64,000 nt of DNA from Palaemon carinicauda (lineage: Eukaryota; Arthropoda; Malacostraca; Decapoda; Palaemonidae): contig NC_090726.1 in NCBI RefSeq assembly GCF_036898095.1, forward strand, positions 43,448,875 to 43,512,874, written 5' to 3'. The notes below the pieces were generated by a model that did no database searches, was not told the DNA's origin, and saw nothing but the letters and a program-made list of their open reading frames with translations. The translations under genes were made by a program, and so were the position numbers. This document shows, piece by piece, positions 1 through 50,944 of this stretch; within the stretch, counting starts at the first letter, position 1, and each line of letters starts with the position of its first letter.

Positions 1-379
1 AGAAAAAGGCTCAACAGAAGCTTTAAAAGCCCAACCAATTAGTAGAAAAAGGCCAAATATATAGTATTATAGGCCCCGCCTTTTTTCATATTATTAAAGG
101 CCAACCAATTAAAAAAAAGGTCAAAGTTGAGATTTTTTGGCCTGAAAAAAGCCAAACTGTGATCACGTAGGTTTGTTCGTTAATTCGTTCTGATTACCCC
201 GGCCTAACTATAGGCCTATTCTCAAGTGATCTGACTTTGTCTAGAAAGGATCACCAATGAAAGCGTGAATTTTATTAATAGAGCGTTTTTAATTCTTTTT
301 ATTGTTGATATATCTTTAGAAAGACAACGAAGTTTCCATGAAACAGCAAATTTTAAGATAATGTGGTCATGCAGCGTTT
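1..379. other. AT-rich intergenic DNA, no gene seen
   Basis: There is no coding ORF of note. A short AAAGGCCAACCAATTA-like phrase recurs within the first 120 bases (near 30-45 and 105-115), which suggests an old local duplication. I see nothing else that can be named. Confidence 0.4.
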
Positions 380-716
380 AGGATACCCACGAGGTTCGTG
401 AGATTTAGGAAGATTTAAGAAAGAACCGTCCACCACATCGAAAGAAAAAAAAAAGTTTCCTAAATCTCACGAACCCCGATAAGGATACCCCACGAGGTTC
501 GTGAGCTTTAGGAAAGAACTGTTCACCACATCGAGAAAAAAAAAAGTTTCCTAAATCGTGAGATTTAGGAAAGAACTGTCCACCACATCGAAAGAAAAAA
601 AAGTTTCCTAAATCTCACGAACCCCGATAAGGATACCCACGAGGTTCGTGAGATTTAGGAAAGAACTGTCCACCACATCGAAAGAAAAAAATTTCCTAAA
701 TCTCACGAACCCCGGG
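380..716. repeat. tandem array of a self-complementary unit
   Basis: About four imperfect copies of a roughly 90-base unit. Each copy contains ACGAGGTTCGTGAGATTTAGGAAA, then an A-rich spacer, then its near reverse complement TTTCCTAAATCTCACGAACC. Every unit can therefore fold into a long hairpin around a poly-A loop. The copies differ by small indels, and one has lost part of an arm near 555. It is non-coding and lies upstream of PHAF1. Confidence 0.75.
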
Positions 717-905
717 GTTATCAAATGCTGCATTGGCCATATTTGTATTAAAATTTCCTATACCTTGAGAAACTAACATGATTTTTTTTTCTACAATCTC
801 ATCTACCTTATCTTCATTATCACCAATTTATTCCATTTCTCATTAGCAAATACCTTTTCTGAGATTATAGTTTCGTGTTTCAGATAATTTTTCATTCCTT
901 TTCCT

Positions 906-907
<2 letters not shown>

Positions 908-964
<57 letters not shown>
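908..964. repeat. compound (TG)n(TA)n microsatellite
   Basis: An uninterrupted run of TG dinucleotides switches to a run of TA dinucleotides and then back to a few TG. This is a simple sequence repeat with no coding potential. Confidence 0.9.
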
Positions 965-967
<3 letters not shown>

Positions 968-1461
968 GTGTGTATTACTAAAATTAATTTAGCTGCTAAA
1001 GTAATATTTTTTGAAGGGTGATATTAGGAAATTGTCTTACGTATAACTGCGAGTGAATTTAACTGGATTGATTATGTATTTTAATAGCTTATATATAATA
1101 TGCAGTTCTTTTTTATTCCGATTGTTACTTTTTATCCTGACAGATCCTCTAATTACTTAATTACTTAATAAATTCCCTGTTTACAGCTAATTTGTATCAA
1201 CCTTTCCTCCACCCCTATTTGATTATCGTTAATTCACTTTTATCTTCTTGTTTTCAAAATATATTCCTTCGAGTCTTTCTCCCCCTTATCTTATCTTATT
1301 GTACCCAATTCTATACATATCTATCGTATCTTTTCTTTATATTATATTATCTTTATATTATCTTTCCCTTTCCCCATTTATTCCAACCTTCCTTTTCATT
1401 TTCATTTCTTTATCCATTCCACATCATACAACAATTTCCATCATGATCCCATCTATAAATT

Positions 1462-1671
1462 GTAATTACTATAGTCAATTCTTTTTAGCGAGGCAGATTT
1501 GCACCGATTCACAGCGGTGCCCTTTTAGCCCTGGAAAGTTTCCAGCTCGCTGATTGGTTGGAGAAGATAATTCTAACCAATCAGATAGCAGGAAAACTTT
1601 TCCGAGCTAAAAGGGCACCGCTGAGTCAGTGCAAATGTGCCTCATTAAAAAAAATTGAGTATAGTTAATTG
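1462..1671. mobile_element. 210-bp foldback MITE-like element
   Basis: The two halves are imperfect inverted repeats. The left arm, from TAATTACTATAGTCAATTC through CAGCGGTGCCCTTTTAGC to GATTGGTT, is matched by the complement of the right arm through GGGCACCGCTGAGTC to ATAGTTAATT. Only a short loop (about 1557-1573) separates them. The small predicted ORFs here are shadows of the palindrome. The superfamily is undetermined because no clear target-site duplication is visible. Confidence 0.7.
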
Positions 1672-3438
1672 TATTCATTTATCGCTCAGTTTTTATTAAT
1701 ATTTGTAAAGCTCAATATCTCTTCTCAGAACTTGATAGTCTCATATTCTAGTTCAGCATATGAGGCATCATCATTTCCCACAATTAACACGCTTCCTCGT
1801 GTTTTTGTGTTTTTATATTTCCTCCAATCAATACTTTTTTTTTTCTTTTTTTTCTAAATATCATCACATTCTTGTTCTTATTTAAGACACCCTTATTTCT
1901 CCAATTAATATGCTTCCTCTTATTTTCCCCCCCCCCCAAAAAAAAAAAAAAATCTTTATGCCATCCCCTTGTATGTTCGTAACTATTTTGTTCTAATAAT
2001 TAATGCCTCATGTGCTGGCAAGGTTGCAAGTAAGGCTATTGCCCTTTCTTTAGTTCGTTTTCTTTATCAGTATTTAGTTGCAGACCTTGTGAATAGATTA
2101 TTATTTAGTATGTCACACTGCTATATTCTGATTGTTTTTTGTTTAATTATTTGCCGTTTATGTTGCTTGAATCCTTAGATGTTTTATGTTTTCAAAGTCT
2201 TTTATTTCTTTTTATTTTCCAGGATTGTCTTCGATGTAGTGTTTGTTTACTTATCTTGGTATAAAATATGGCCATAAGATCTTATAAAATAAAACGTAGT
2301 TGAACGTTGTAGATAAAACCATAGATCAACATTAAATAGAAAGCTTACTCATCTTAATTTCCGCTTCGTTGATAACTATCAAAGATAACAGATAACGTTT
2401 TTATGAACTCTGATTAAATATTGATGAGTTACTTTCATTTGAAAACTTAGCTAAAGACTGAACGCAGATTATGTGAAATGATCTGTTGCACTCTGAGATT
2501 GGGTTATGAGTCAATGAAGAATGAGTTATTATTATTATTATGATTATTATTAGAGGCTAAGCTACAACCCTAGTTGGAAAAGCAAGATGCTATAAGCCCA
2601 AGGGCTCCAAAAGGGAAAAATAGCCTAGTAAGGAAAGGAAACGTGGAAATGAATACATTACAAGAGAAGTAATACAATCAAAATGAAATATTTTATGAAC
2701 AATAACAATATTGAATTAGATCTTTCATATATAAGCTATAAATTCTTAAAAACAAATAGATTATTGTAGTCAGTTGTTTTAGTTGTTAACCTAATTTTAG
2801 ATAATTTTGACAGGGTTTAAAATTGGCAGAATTAATCTACAGAAAATTTCATTTTAAATTGCTTAAATAAATCAGAAGGCTGACATTTCCAAATATTTAA
2901 GTATCCCATACTTTTGATATGATAAGTTTTCTATAAGGACAAATATTTTCTTTGTGAATTACAACCTGAACGATGGGTATAACAAACATGTATCTTTGAA
3001 AGTTTCTAGAAAATCTGACATATGGTAATCATGTAGATTTTATTGTTTTATTATATATAGTAGATATACTTTATTAAGCTGGAATGAGCTATCCTTATTC
3101 CAACTATACAAAGACAAAAAATTTAATTTCCATTAGAATTTATACAAAGTATTTTGTATCTAAAAATAAACATTGGATTGCCAACAAACTGCGCATATTT
3201 TTTCCTAGTACTTCAGAACCAAAGACTTGCTACTTTGGTGTGACTCCTCCCAGTGCTATTCGCAAGTTCTTTTGTTTTGGATAAATAAATCCATCATTCG
3301 CATTCTTTTCATTTAAAGTCTTGTTAACAAATGAATAATTTAAACTTTTACGTTTTTACATATTCTATTGCAACATACGTAGTCAATTTAGGCTCAAAAT
3401 ACAAAAATATGTGCAATCAGTTATGCATGACAGACGAA
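1672..3438. other. AT-rich upstream intergenic region
   Basis: Pyrimidine-rich and AT-rich DNA with homopolymers (C and A runs near 1927-1952) and no convincing gene. Short ORFs are low-complexity Phe/Ser/Leu translations. It contains one fragment of a decapod dispersed repeat, listed separately. Confidence 0.4.
2524..2700 (-). mobile_element. fragment of (ATT)n-ended dispersed repeat
   Basis: An (ATT)n run is followed by GCTAAGCTACAACCCTAGTTGG, GCAAGATGCTATAAGCCC and AAATAGCCTAGTAAGGAAAGG. The same order of phrases occurs at about 46925-47060, where the repeat is longer. A simple-repeat end suggests the 3' tail of a retroposon on the minus strand (tail read as AAT), but no coding sequence is attached, so the class is uncertain. 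Confidence 0.65.
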
Positions 3439-3482
3439 TGACGTAAAACACCTTGAAACGCAAAGCATGTTTGCGCATGCGC
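3439..3482 (+). promoter_or_regulatory. candidate PHAF1 promoter sites (CRE-like, NRF-1-like)
   Basis: TGACGTAA (3439-3446) matches a CREB/ATF half-palindrome. TGCGCATGCGC (3472-3482) is a perfect match to the NRF-1 palindrome, which is enriched in TATA-less promoters of housekeeping genes. Both lie about 630-670 bases upstream of the PHAF1 ATG in otherwise AT-rich DNA. The motif matches are seen; a promoter role is inferred, and no transcription start can be placed. Confidence 0.35.
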
Positions 3483-3579
3483 TTGATCAGCTGTTGATGT
3501 ATAGACGGAGAAACCAGCCAGATCAAAATACGTTTTATTGATAAGTACTCTATAAATATGTGTTCGAATCCTCTATATT

Positions 3580-3911
3580 TCTAAACAAATATAATTTATA
3601 CTTGTTGAATGATCATTTTAATAATTTTAGAATATAATACAAATTTTAAAATATTAATAAGTTAAATAATTATAATTTTAGAAACAATAATAATTGTATT
3701 GATAATGATTGAATCCTATATACTTTAGGATCGAGCACGCTAGTGCCCAAACAAATATGGTTTATACTTACTTAATAATCATTTCAATAATTTTAGAATA
3801 TAATAACAATTTAAAAACGTTAATAAGTTTAATAATTATCATTTTAGAAACAAATATTCTAATAATAATGATTGAATCCCATATACTTTAGGATCGAGCA
3901 CACCAGAGCCC
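3580..3911. repeat. two tandem copies of about 165 bp
   Basis: Copies at about 3580-3748 and 3749-3911 share AAACAAATAT, TAATTTTAGAATATAATA, a TTTTAGAAACAA block and TATACTTTAGGATCGAGCAC. They diverge by substitutions and small indels. The duplication ends about 200 bases before the PHAF1 start codon, so it lies in the proximal upstream or 5' UTR region. Confidence 0.7.
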
Positions 3912-4107
3912 TCTATAAACAATGTATAACGTGATCATATCTTATTTGTTTTAGTTTCTTTATGTTGTTAAATTGAGAAGAAGTAAGGCAGAGACACAAT
4001 AAAGGGCGCACGAGATTTCTGATACGTAAAAAACGTTACAAAACCCCCCTCGACTGTAATGAAGACTCGCCAGATGTTGTAACGAAAAGTTGTGGTAGGG
4101 CAACAGT

Positions 4108-43248
<39,141 letters not shown>

Positions 43249-44397
43249 TACTGGATTTAGGCAAGATGTCGAAGTGATAAAACTTAGTGGTAGAGAATCA
43301 CAGACAATTATTAATACAATATTGTATGAGGATTTGGTTTGCTTTAACCCTTTTCCCCTCTCCCAACGTTATCTTAGAAAATGTCACCGCCGTATTTGCG
43401 CAAATCATTGCAATGATCGATGTCATTTGTATTGGTGATCTTGATAATTATAGTTCCTTATACAGTACTAATGATGTCTACATGCATAGTAGTGGATTAT
43501 GAGTTTTATTGGCAATGTGTACTTCCTCCATTTCATGGAAAGGACAAATTTACATAAATTAAGGATACAAAAAGATTATCCATAAAAAAAAAATCTATAT
43601 ATAATATTACATTTTATATATATACATAAATATATATATCTTCATGCTTGTAGGAGTGATACCACTAAGAGTTTGTTTTGTGAATGATGTTCAATGTGCT
43701 AACATAGAAAGAAAATACAAATTTAAAAAAGGAAAAAAAAAAGGGTTAATGCACAGTGCTGTTTGCCAGAGCAATATAAGAGGCTTTTATTCATTATTGT
43801 ATTCAATAACACAGGTATATGAAGAAAAATTGTAACTTTTTGTTCGTCTTGCAGGTAAAATACAAATATATTTTAAGTTATGGTTGTGTAAACTCTAGTT
43901 TGATTCTGTTTATGATGTAAAGAACAACAAGGCAAGACTTGCAAACTTTTAAAATGTATTATTGTATGTCTTAAGTTTAAATCAATTTTGCACATTATCT
44001 TATGTGAAGGATTTGTTTTATTCCTCACATCAGAAAAAAAAATGGTATTTTGATACCATACAGTATACAGTATTTGATAAATATTAATACTGTATAATAT
44101 ATATATAAATATATACACAATTTACCTGACCACATTTGTTGTGTTCAGGAAGATAGTGCACGAGTGTGCTAGTGTGTGTGTGCATATGTACGCGTGTACA
44201 AGGAGAATGTGAACCTCATTTGAAGACAGTGATGACTATAGAAAAAAAATTAACATTTCTAAAGTCATGGATACGCTCCTTCTGTACCATGACAATTTTG
44301 ATTTCCATGATTAATTAGATTGTGAATTTTGTATTTTATGGAAGCTTACTAGGTCTGCATAACCATTGTGAGCTGTTCATATAAACTTCTAAATAAA
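43249..44397 (+). other. PHAF1: PHAF1 3' UTR and candidate poly(A) signal
   Basis: AT-rich sequence with no further coding. AATAAA at 44392-44397, followed by a T-rich stretch (44410-44425), is the best polyadenylation candidate, giving a 3' UTR of about 1.15 kb. Small ORFs here are not conserved-looking. The exact end of the transcript is not visible. Confidence 0.4.
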
Positions 44398-44536
44398 GTG
44401 TTTTTACATGAAGTACGTTTTTTTTAACCAAAGTGAAAATAAAGGGGCAAGTTTTTACTCAAAATTACATTGAAGTAATAGGTGTAGAGTAATATTCTTA
44501 AAACTATTTCAATCACATTGGAGTACAGTACAGTAC

Positions 44537-44847
44537 TTAACCCTTTTACCCCCAAAGGACGTACTAGTACGTTTCACAAAAGCCATCCCTTTACCCCCAT
44601 GGACGTACCCGTACGTCCTTGCAAAAAAATGCTATAAAAATTTGTTTTTCATATTTTTTGATAATTTTTTTTTAGAAAATTCAGGCATTTTCCAAGAGAA
44701 TGAGACCAACCTGACCTCTCTTTGACAAAAATTAAGGCTGTTAGAGCAATTTGAAGAAAATATACTGCAAAATGTGCTGGGAAAAAAATAACCCCCTGGG
44801 GGTTAAGGGTTGGAAATTTCCAAATACCCCGGGGGTAAAAGGGTTAA
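44537..44847 (+). mobile_element. TTAA-flanked MITE, copy 4
   Basis: TTAA | CCCTTTTACCCCCAAAGGACG ... CCCCGGGGGTAAAAGGG | TTAA. Sits about 140 bases past the candidate poly(A) signal of PHAF1. Confidence 0.9.
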
Positions 44848-44889
44848 GAGCATTTCCAGGAAAAAAATTATTTCTTTGGATGATTTATG

Positions 44890-46735
44890 AATAGCCTAAC
44901 TAACGAGGGGAAGGAGTAACTTATAAAACTTAGCTAATGTGGGGAAGGAGTGACAAATCGAACTAACGAGGGGAAGGAGTAACTTATAAAACTTAGCTAA
45001 CGTGGGGAAGGAGTGACAAATCTAACTAACGAGGGGAAGGAGTAACTTATAAAACTTACGTGGGGAAGGAGTGACAAATCTAACTAACGAGGGGAAGGAG
45101 TAACTTATAAAACTTAACTAACGTGGGGAGGGAGTGACATAAATCCAACTAATGGTGGGAAGGAGTAACTTATAAAACTTAACTAACGTGGGGAAGGAGT
45201 GACAAATCTAACTAACGAGGGGAAGGAGTAACTTATAAAACTTAACTAACGTGGGGAAGGAGTGACAAATCTAACTAACGAGGGGAAGGAGTAACTTATA
45301 AAACTTAACTAACGTGGGGAGGGAGTGACATAAATCCAACTAATGGTGGGAAGGAGTAACTTATAAAACTTAACTAACGTGGGGAAGGAGTGACAAATCT
45401 AACTAACGAGGGGAAGGAGTAACTTATAAAACTTAACTAACGTGGGGAGGGAGTGACATAAATCCAACTAATGGTGGGAAGGAGTAACTTATAAAACTTA
45501 ACTAACGTGGGGAAGGAGTGACAAATCTAACTAACGAGGGGAAGGAGTAACTTATAAAACTTAACTAACGTGGGGAAGGAGTGACAAATCTAACTAACGA
45601 GGGGAAGGAGTAACTTATAAAACTTAACTAACGTGGGGAAGGAGTGACAAATCTAACTAACGAGGGGAAGGAGTAACTTATAAAACTTAACTAACGTGGG
45701 GAGGGAGTGACATAAATCCAACTAATGGTGGGAAGGAGTAACTTATAAAACTTAACTAACGTGGGGAAGGAGTGACAAATCTAACTAACGAGGGGAAGGA
45801 GTAACTTATAAAACTTAACTAACGTGGGGAAGGAGTGACAAATCTAACTAACGAGGGGAAGGAGTAACTTATAAAACTTAACTAACGTGGGGAGGGAGTG
45901 ACATAAATCCAACTAATGGTGGGAAGGAGTAACTTATAAAACTTAACTAACGTGGGGAAGGAGTGACAAATCTAACTAACGAGGGGAAGGAGTAACTTAT
46001 AAAACTTAACTAACGTGGGGAAGGAGTGACAAATCTAACTAACGAGGGGAAGGAGTAACTTATAAAACTTAACTAACGTGGGGAAGGAGTGACAAATCTA
46101 ACTAACGAGGGGAAGGAGTAACTTATAAAACTTAACTAACGTGGGGAGGGAGTGACATAAATCCAACTAATGGTGGGAAGGAGTAACTTATAAAACTTAA
46201 CTAACGTGGGGAAGGAGTGACAAATCTAACTAACGAGGGGAAGGAGTAACTTATAAAACTTAACTAACGTGGGGAAGGAGTGACAAATCTAACTAACGAG
46301 GGGAAGGAGTAACTTATAAAACTTAACTAACGTGGGGAAGGAGTGACAAATCTAACTAACGAGGGGAAGGAGTAACTTATAAAACTTAGCTAACGTGGGG
46401 AAGGAGTGACAAATCTAACTAACGAGGGGAAGGAGTAACTTATAAAACTTACGTGGGGAAGGAGTGACAAATCTAACTAACGAGGGGAAGGAGTAACTTA
46501 TAAAACTTAACTAACGTGGGGAGGGAGTGACATAAATCCAACTAATGGTGGGAAGGAGTAACTTATAAAACTTAACTAACGTGGGGAAGGAGTGACAAAT
46601 CTAACTAACGAGGGGAAGGAGTAACTTATAAAACTTAACTAACGTGGGGAGGGAGTGACATAAATCCAACTAATGGTGGGAAGGAGTAACTTATAAAACC
46701 TTACTAATGATGGGGAGGAGTAGCTTATAAAGGGG
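44890..46735. repeat. satellite array, 63/65-bp dimeric unit, about 29 copies
   Basis: The main unit is AACTAACGTGGGGAAGGAGT-GACAAATCT then AACTAACGAGGGGAAGGAGT-AACTTATAAAACTT (63 bp). A variant 65-bp unit has GGAGGGAGTGACATAAATCC and AACTAATGGTGGGAAGG. Each unit is two diverged half-units of about 31 bp. Variants are interspersed irregularly, and the array frays at both ends. Confidence 0.95.
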
Positions 46736-46924
46736 GAAGGAAGGGTTAAGAGGAAGGAGCAAGTCATAAAACTGCATTAAGAACATCTCACTAAATTAGG
46801 AACAACATCTCACTAAATTAATATCAGATATTGCTGATTGAGTAAAATTCATGTTGAAGATCGATGGCGAGTAGGGCTTGGGAGGACCTGGGGGGGGGGG
46901 GGGGGTCTAGAGAAGGTGGCACAC

Positions 46925-47760
46925 ATTTATTATTATTATTATTACTTGCTAAGCCACACAACCCTAGTTGGAAAAGCAGGATGCTACAAGCCCAGGGTCT
47001 CCAACGGGGAAAATAGCTCAGTGAGGAAAGGAAAAGAGGAAAATAAAATATTTTAAAAAGAGTAACATCATTATAATAAATATCTCCTCTATAAATAATA
47101 ACAACTTTAACAAAACAAGAGGAAGAGAAATAAGATAGAAGTGTGCTCGAGTGTACCCTCAAGCAAGAGAACTCTAACCCAAGACAGTGGAAGACCATGG
47201 TACAGAGGTTATGGCACTACTAAAGACTAGAAAACAATGGTTTGAATTTGGAATGTCCTTCTCCTAGAAGAGCTGCTTACCAAAGCTAAAGAGTCTCTTC
47301 TACCCTTGCCAAGAGGATAGTGGCCACTGAACAATTACAGTACAGTAACCCCTTGAGTGAAGAATTGTTTAGTAATTTGTGTTAGGTGTATGAGGACAGA
47401 GGAGAATATGTAAAGAATAGGCCAAACTATTCAGTGTGTATGTAGGCAAAGGGAAACTGAACCGAACCAGAGAGAAGGATCCAATGTAGTACTGTCTGGC
47501 CAGTCAAAAGACCCCATAACTCTCTAGCGGTAGTATCTCAACGGGTGGCTGGAGCCCTGGCCAACCTACTAGCTACCAAGATGATGAGCTATGGTGAAGG
47601 ATGATAAGGACAGAAGAGGATGCTTTTGATAGAAGGCACTGGAGAGGGCGCATCAGGCTACCAACCCCTTGATGTAGGGATAACAGTGGGAAAGGTGACG
47701 GGGCAATACACACTACAGGTATATACTGTAGATGACAAGCTAAACCTTTTTATGAACTGG
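46925..47760 (-). mobile_element. decapod-type dispersed repeat with (ATT)n end
   Basis: An (ATT)n run, then TTGCTAAGCCACACAACCCTAG, AAAAGCAGGATGCTACAAGC, GCAAGAGAACTCTAACCC, AGAAGAGCTGCTTACCA, GAACAATTACAGTACAGTAAC and AACGGGTGGCTGGAGCCCTGG. The start matches 2524-2700. It is long (about 0.8 kb) and non-coding. Simple-repeat tail on one end suggests a retroposed element on the minus strand; no protein domain is present to classify it. Confidence 0.55.
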
Positions 47761-48202
47761 TATACAGATGACAAGTTATACCTTGTGATTATGCTCTAGC
47801 AACTATAATAATAATAAAACCTGTCAAAAGGACATCCTTGCATATGATGGGGGGGGGGGGGGGGTACAGTATAGTACAATACTCATTACAGAATACAAAA
47901 AGTACAGTACTGTATTTGATTTGGAAGCACCTCCAACATGGAAGTAAAGGATAAGGTAAATATGAAAAATTCGGAGATAATTTGTATTTCTCCTAACTAT
48001 ACACACCTTAGCTATTTAATATGGGTAATTACTTTCGGCGTAGCTGAAAGGACGAGCTATTAGAATTCTAACGAGGGTTTACTACCCCACCGCTAGTTAG
48101 CGGGGGGTAGGGAGGGTAGTTTGCTACACTCCCCCCCTCACACCTGTGTGGTAAGTTCACTTTGCTTAGAGGTAGGACTTCAGGGCTGGCGGGCAAGTTT
48201 GA

Positions 48203-48297
48203 TTAAATAGCTAAGGTTTGTATAGATAGGAAAAATACAAATTATCTCCGAATTTGTCATTTGGTCCATAACTGAAATACAAACCACGCTATTTAAT
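48203..48297 (-). repeat. outer DIRS internal complementary region
   Basis: TTAAATAGCTAAGGTTTGTATAG...GAATTTGTCATTT (complement of the terminus at 47966-48020) is joined to GGTCCATAACTGAAATACAAACCACGCTATTTAA (complement of the terminus at 63782-63815). Confidence 0.9.
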
Positions 48298-48769
48298 ATG
48301 GGTGACTCAACCCTTAGGAAGGGTGGAATAAGTCCCAGCCATACTGGCTTTTGGCTTTTTCCCGGGGACTCATTATCTGAGTGTGTCAGTACTCAACAAT
48401 AAAGAGTCCCTGCACCTCGCTCGCAACTTGCTATGCAAGGGCTGCGGCCTACACAAGCTGTGTGTGAAGGAATATGTGTGACTCGTCCTAGGAAGTTGAC
48501 CTGAAGTTCTTTACATGGAAACTTTAGGCTAGGACTCTCCCAATACCACCTCGTCAGGGTATGGGGACGCGACAGTATTAACTTAATACTAGGAACACAA
48601 GGGAACATGGTTTACCTGCAGTGGTTTAGGTCAGCTGTGCAGAGAACCCAGGATGCTGCTTTCCCCAAGAGATGGGAGGATGAAGAAGAGAATAAGGGCC
48701 AGACATACCTTTTCTTTCATGCACACTAAAACTGGGTAACAATGCTCTCAACCCTCTGCTACTCATCCA

Positions 48770-49776
48770 TTAAGGAGCCTGAGGTTTAAACCAGCTGTTG
48801 TGCAGCCACCACAGGGCCGATAGAGAACATATCGAGCCTCCTGTGGGTCACTTCTTGCAGGTAGTGGGATGTGAAGGTCGTTTAATGCTTCCATACCCCT
48901 GCTTGTAGAACCAGCGTCACTGAGAAGTTCTTTCTGAAGGCCAGGGACGTAGCAACTCCCCTGACATCATGAGCTCTAGGGCGACGTGATGGAGGAGTGT
49001 CAGGATTCAGGGACAGATGGATTGTCTTTCGAATCCATGCTGAGATGGTGTTCTTGGTAACCCTCTCCTCTTCAACCTCCCAGTGCTAACAAACAATGCC
49101 TGCACAGGGACGAACTGCAGCTGTTCTTTTCAGATATAGCCTCAGACTCCTTACTGGGCACAGTAGGAGATGGTCTGGGTCATCTGTTATGGAATCCGGA
49201 AGGAGTCGAACCGAGGGTCCGGCACTCCCGGATTCTGAGTCTTAGCAATAAACTCAGGGACGAAGTTGAACGTTACCTCCCCCATCCCCTTGAATGGGCG
49301 ATGTCATACGAGAGACCATGAAGTTCACTAACTCGCTTGGCTGACGCCAAAGCTAGTAGGAACACCGTCTTCCAAGTTAGGTGGCAATCTGAAGCCTGGC
49401 GCAATGGTTCGTAGGGAGGTCTCTTAAGAGACCTGAGAACTCGAACCACGTTCCATGGAGGAGGTCTCACTTCCAACTGAGGGCAGGTAAGTTCATAACT
49501 ACGTATGAGTAGGGAAAGCTCCAGCGAAGAATAAATGTCCACTCCTTTGAGCCTGAAGGCTAGACTTAAGGCTAAGCGATAGCCTTTCACTGCCGAGACT
49601 GAAAGGCGCATTTCTTCTCGCAAGTACATGAAGAACTCCGCCGCTGGAATAGTGGCATCGAGTGGAGAGATACCTCTTCCACGACACCAACCACAGAAAA
49701 CTCTCCACTTTGCCTGGTAGACCCCTGCGGATGACTTCCTCTCTCTGCGAGGAGATGCTGGATAGTCTCCAGGCAT
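48770..49776 (-). pseudogene. outer DIRS tyrosine recombinase (nearly intact blocks)
   Basis: Frame 49776-49273 (167 codons) has the core-binding domain (VYQAKWRVFCGWCRGRGI, SAVKGYRLALSLAF) and the first catalytic block LASAKRVSELHGL with Arg. Downstream, in frames interrupted by stops, come LCPVRSLRLYLKRT, RPRAHDVRGVATSLAF (HxxR box) and SHYLQEVTHR, the catalytic Tyr segment. In DIRS elements this enzyme integrates the circular DNA in place of a DDE integrase. It is close to complete but broken after about residue 167. Confidence 0.82.
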
Positions 49777-49791
49777 GAAGCCGAAGCGAAG

Positions 49792-50840
49792 CTACGCTTT
49801 GTGAAAGATTTTGGCGTGTGGTTGTTTGAGTAGCTCGTGTCGCGAAGGGAGTTCTCTCGGATGCTCCGTAAGGAGTTGCAGAAGGTCCGGGAACCTTTCC
49901 GCGTGATGCAACAGCGGAGCTATGAGAGTCATCGAGAGATTGACCGATATTCTGGTCTTGTTGAGCACCCTCTTCATCAGACAGAACGGGGGAAAGGCGT
50001 ATACGTCAATGTTGTCCCACCGTTGTTGGAAAGCATCTTGCCAGAGAGCCTTGGGATCCGGGACTGGGGAGCAGTACAGCGGCAGTTTGAAGTTCAACGC
50101 TGTCGCGAACAGATCCACAGTCGGGGAACCCCACAAAGTCAGGACTTTGTTGTTTACTTGACGATCCAAAGACCACTTGGTACTCACTATCTGAGATGCT
50201 CTGCTCAGACTGTTGGCGAGCACATTCCTTTTGCCAGGAATGAAGTGAGCTGATAGTGGAATCGAGTGGAGTTAGGTCTATCTCAGTATCTCTACTGCAA
50301 GATGGGATAGCTGTTCTGAAAAGGTACCTCCCTGCTTGTTGATGTAAGCCACTACTGTGGTGTTGTCGCTCATCACCACCACAGTGACCCGCCAGGTGCT
50401 GTTGGAATTGTTGAAGGGCCAGAAAAACGGCCTTCATTTCAAGCAGATTTATATGGAGGCACTTCTGATTCTGACCACAGACCTGAGGTCCTGTGGTTCA
50501 GAACGTGGGCCCCCCACCCTTTCTTTGAGGCGTCCGAAAACAGCATCAAATCCGGGGGGAGGACGAGAAGATCCACTCCCTTTCGTAGGTTCTCGTCTGC
50601 CACCCACCACTGAAGGTCTGTCCGTTCCGCGAGACCCATAGGGATCAAGACGTCTGGGGAATCGTATCCTTGACTCCACCGAGACTTGAGTCGCCAGTGC
50701 AGAGATCTCATTCTGAGACAACCGTTGGGAACTAGACGGGCTAAGGATGAGAGATGGCCAAGGAGACGTAACCACGATTGGGCTGGGAGTTCGTCTCGTC
50801 TGAGGATTGATTGATTTAAAGTTTTCAGGCATCCTGACAT
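49792..50840 (-). pseudogene. outer DIRS RT thumb and RNase H
   Basis: Frame 50840-50439 has LARLVPNGCLRMRSLHWRL, LQWWVADENLRKGVDL and LMLFSDASKKGWGAHVLN, the DIRS RNase H start (SDAS.KGWGA). A frameshift near 50440 leads to MKAVFLALQQF (helix with the second acidic residue) and then frame 50223-49792 with MLANSLSRASQ and TVDLFATALNFKLPLYCSPV. Short plus-strand ORFs here are shadows. Confidence 0.78.
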
Positions 50841-50944
50841 CTAAGGTCATTGACGCCGGTAAAATTTAATTTATGTATACAAAAATAAAAAATAAAATAA
50901 AATAAAATATAAGAGTATTCAATTAAAATCATAAAAGTTGAATG

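Noticed and set aside
1192..1553. Phe/Ser/Leu-rich ORFs as secreted or membrane peptides
   Set aside because: The sequence is pyrimidine-rich low-complexity DNA with no initiation or splice context, and the second ORF runs into the foldback element.
3709..3891. 60-codon ORF upstream of PHAF1 as an upstream exon
   Set aside because: It is created by the tandem 165-bp duplication and rich in Ile/Asn; there is no family similarity, and exon 1 already starts at the conserved Met.
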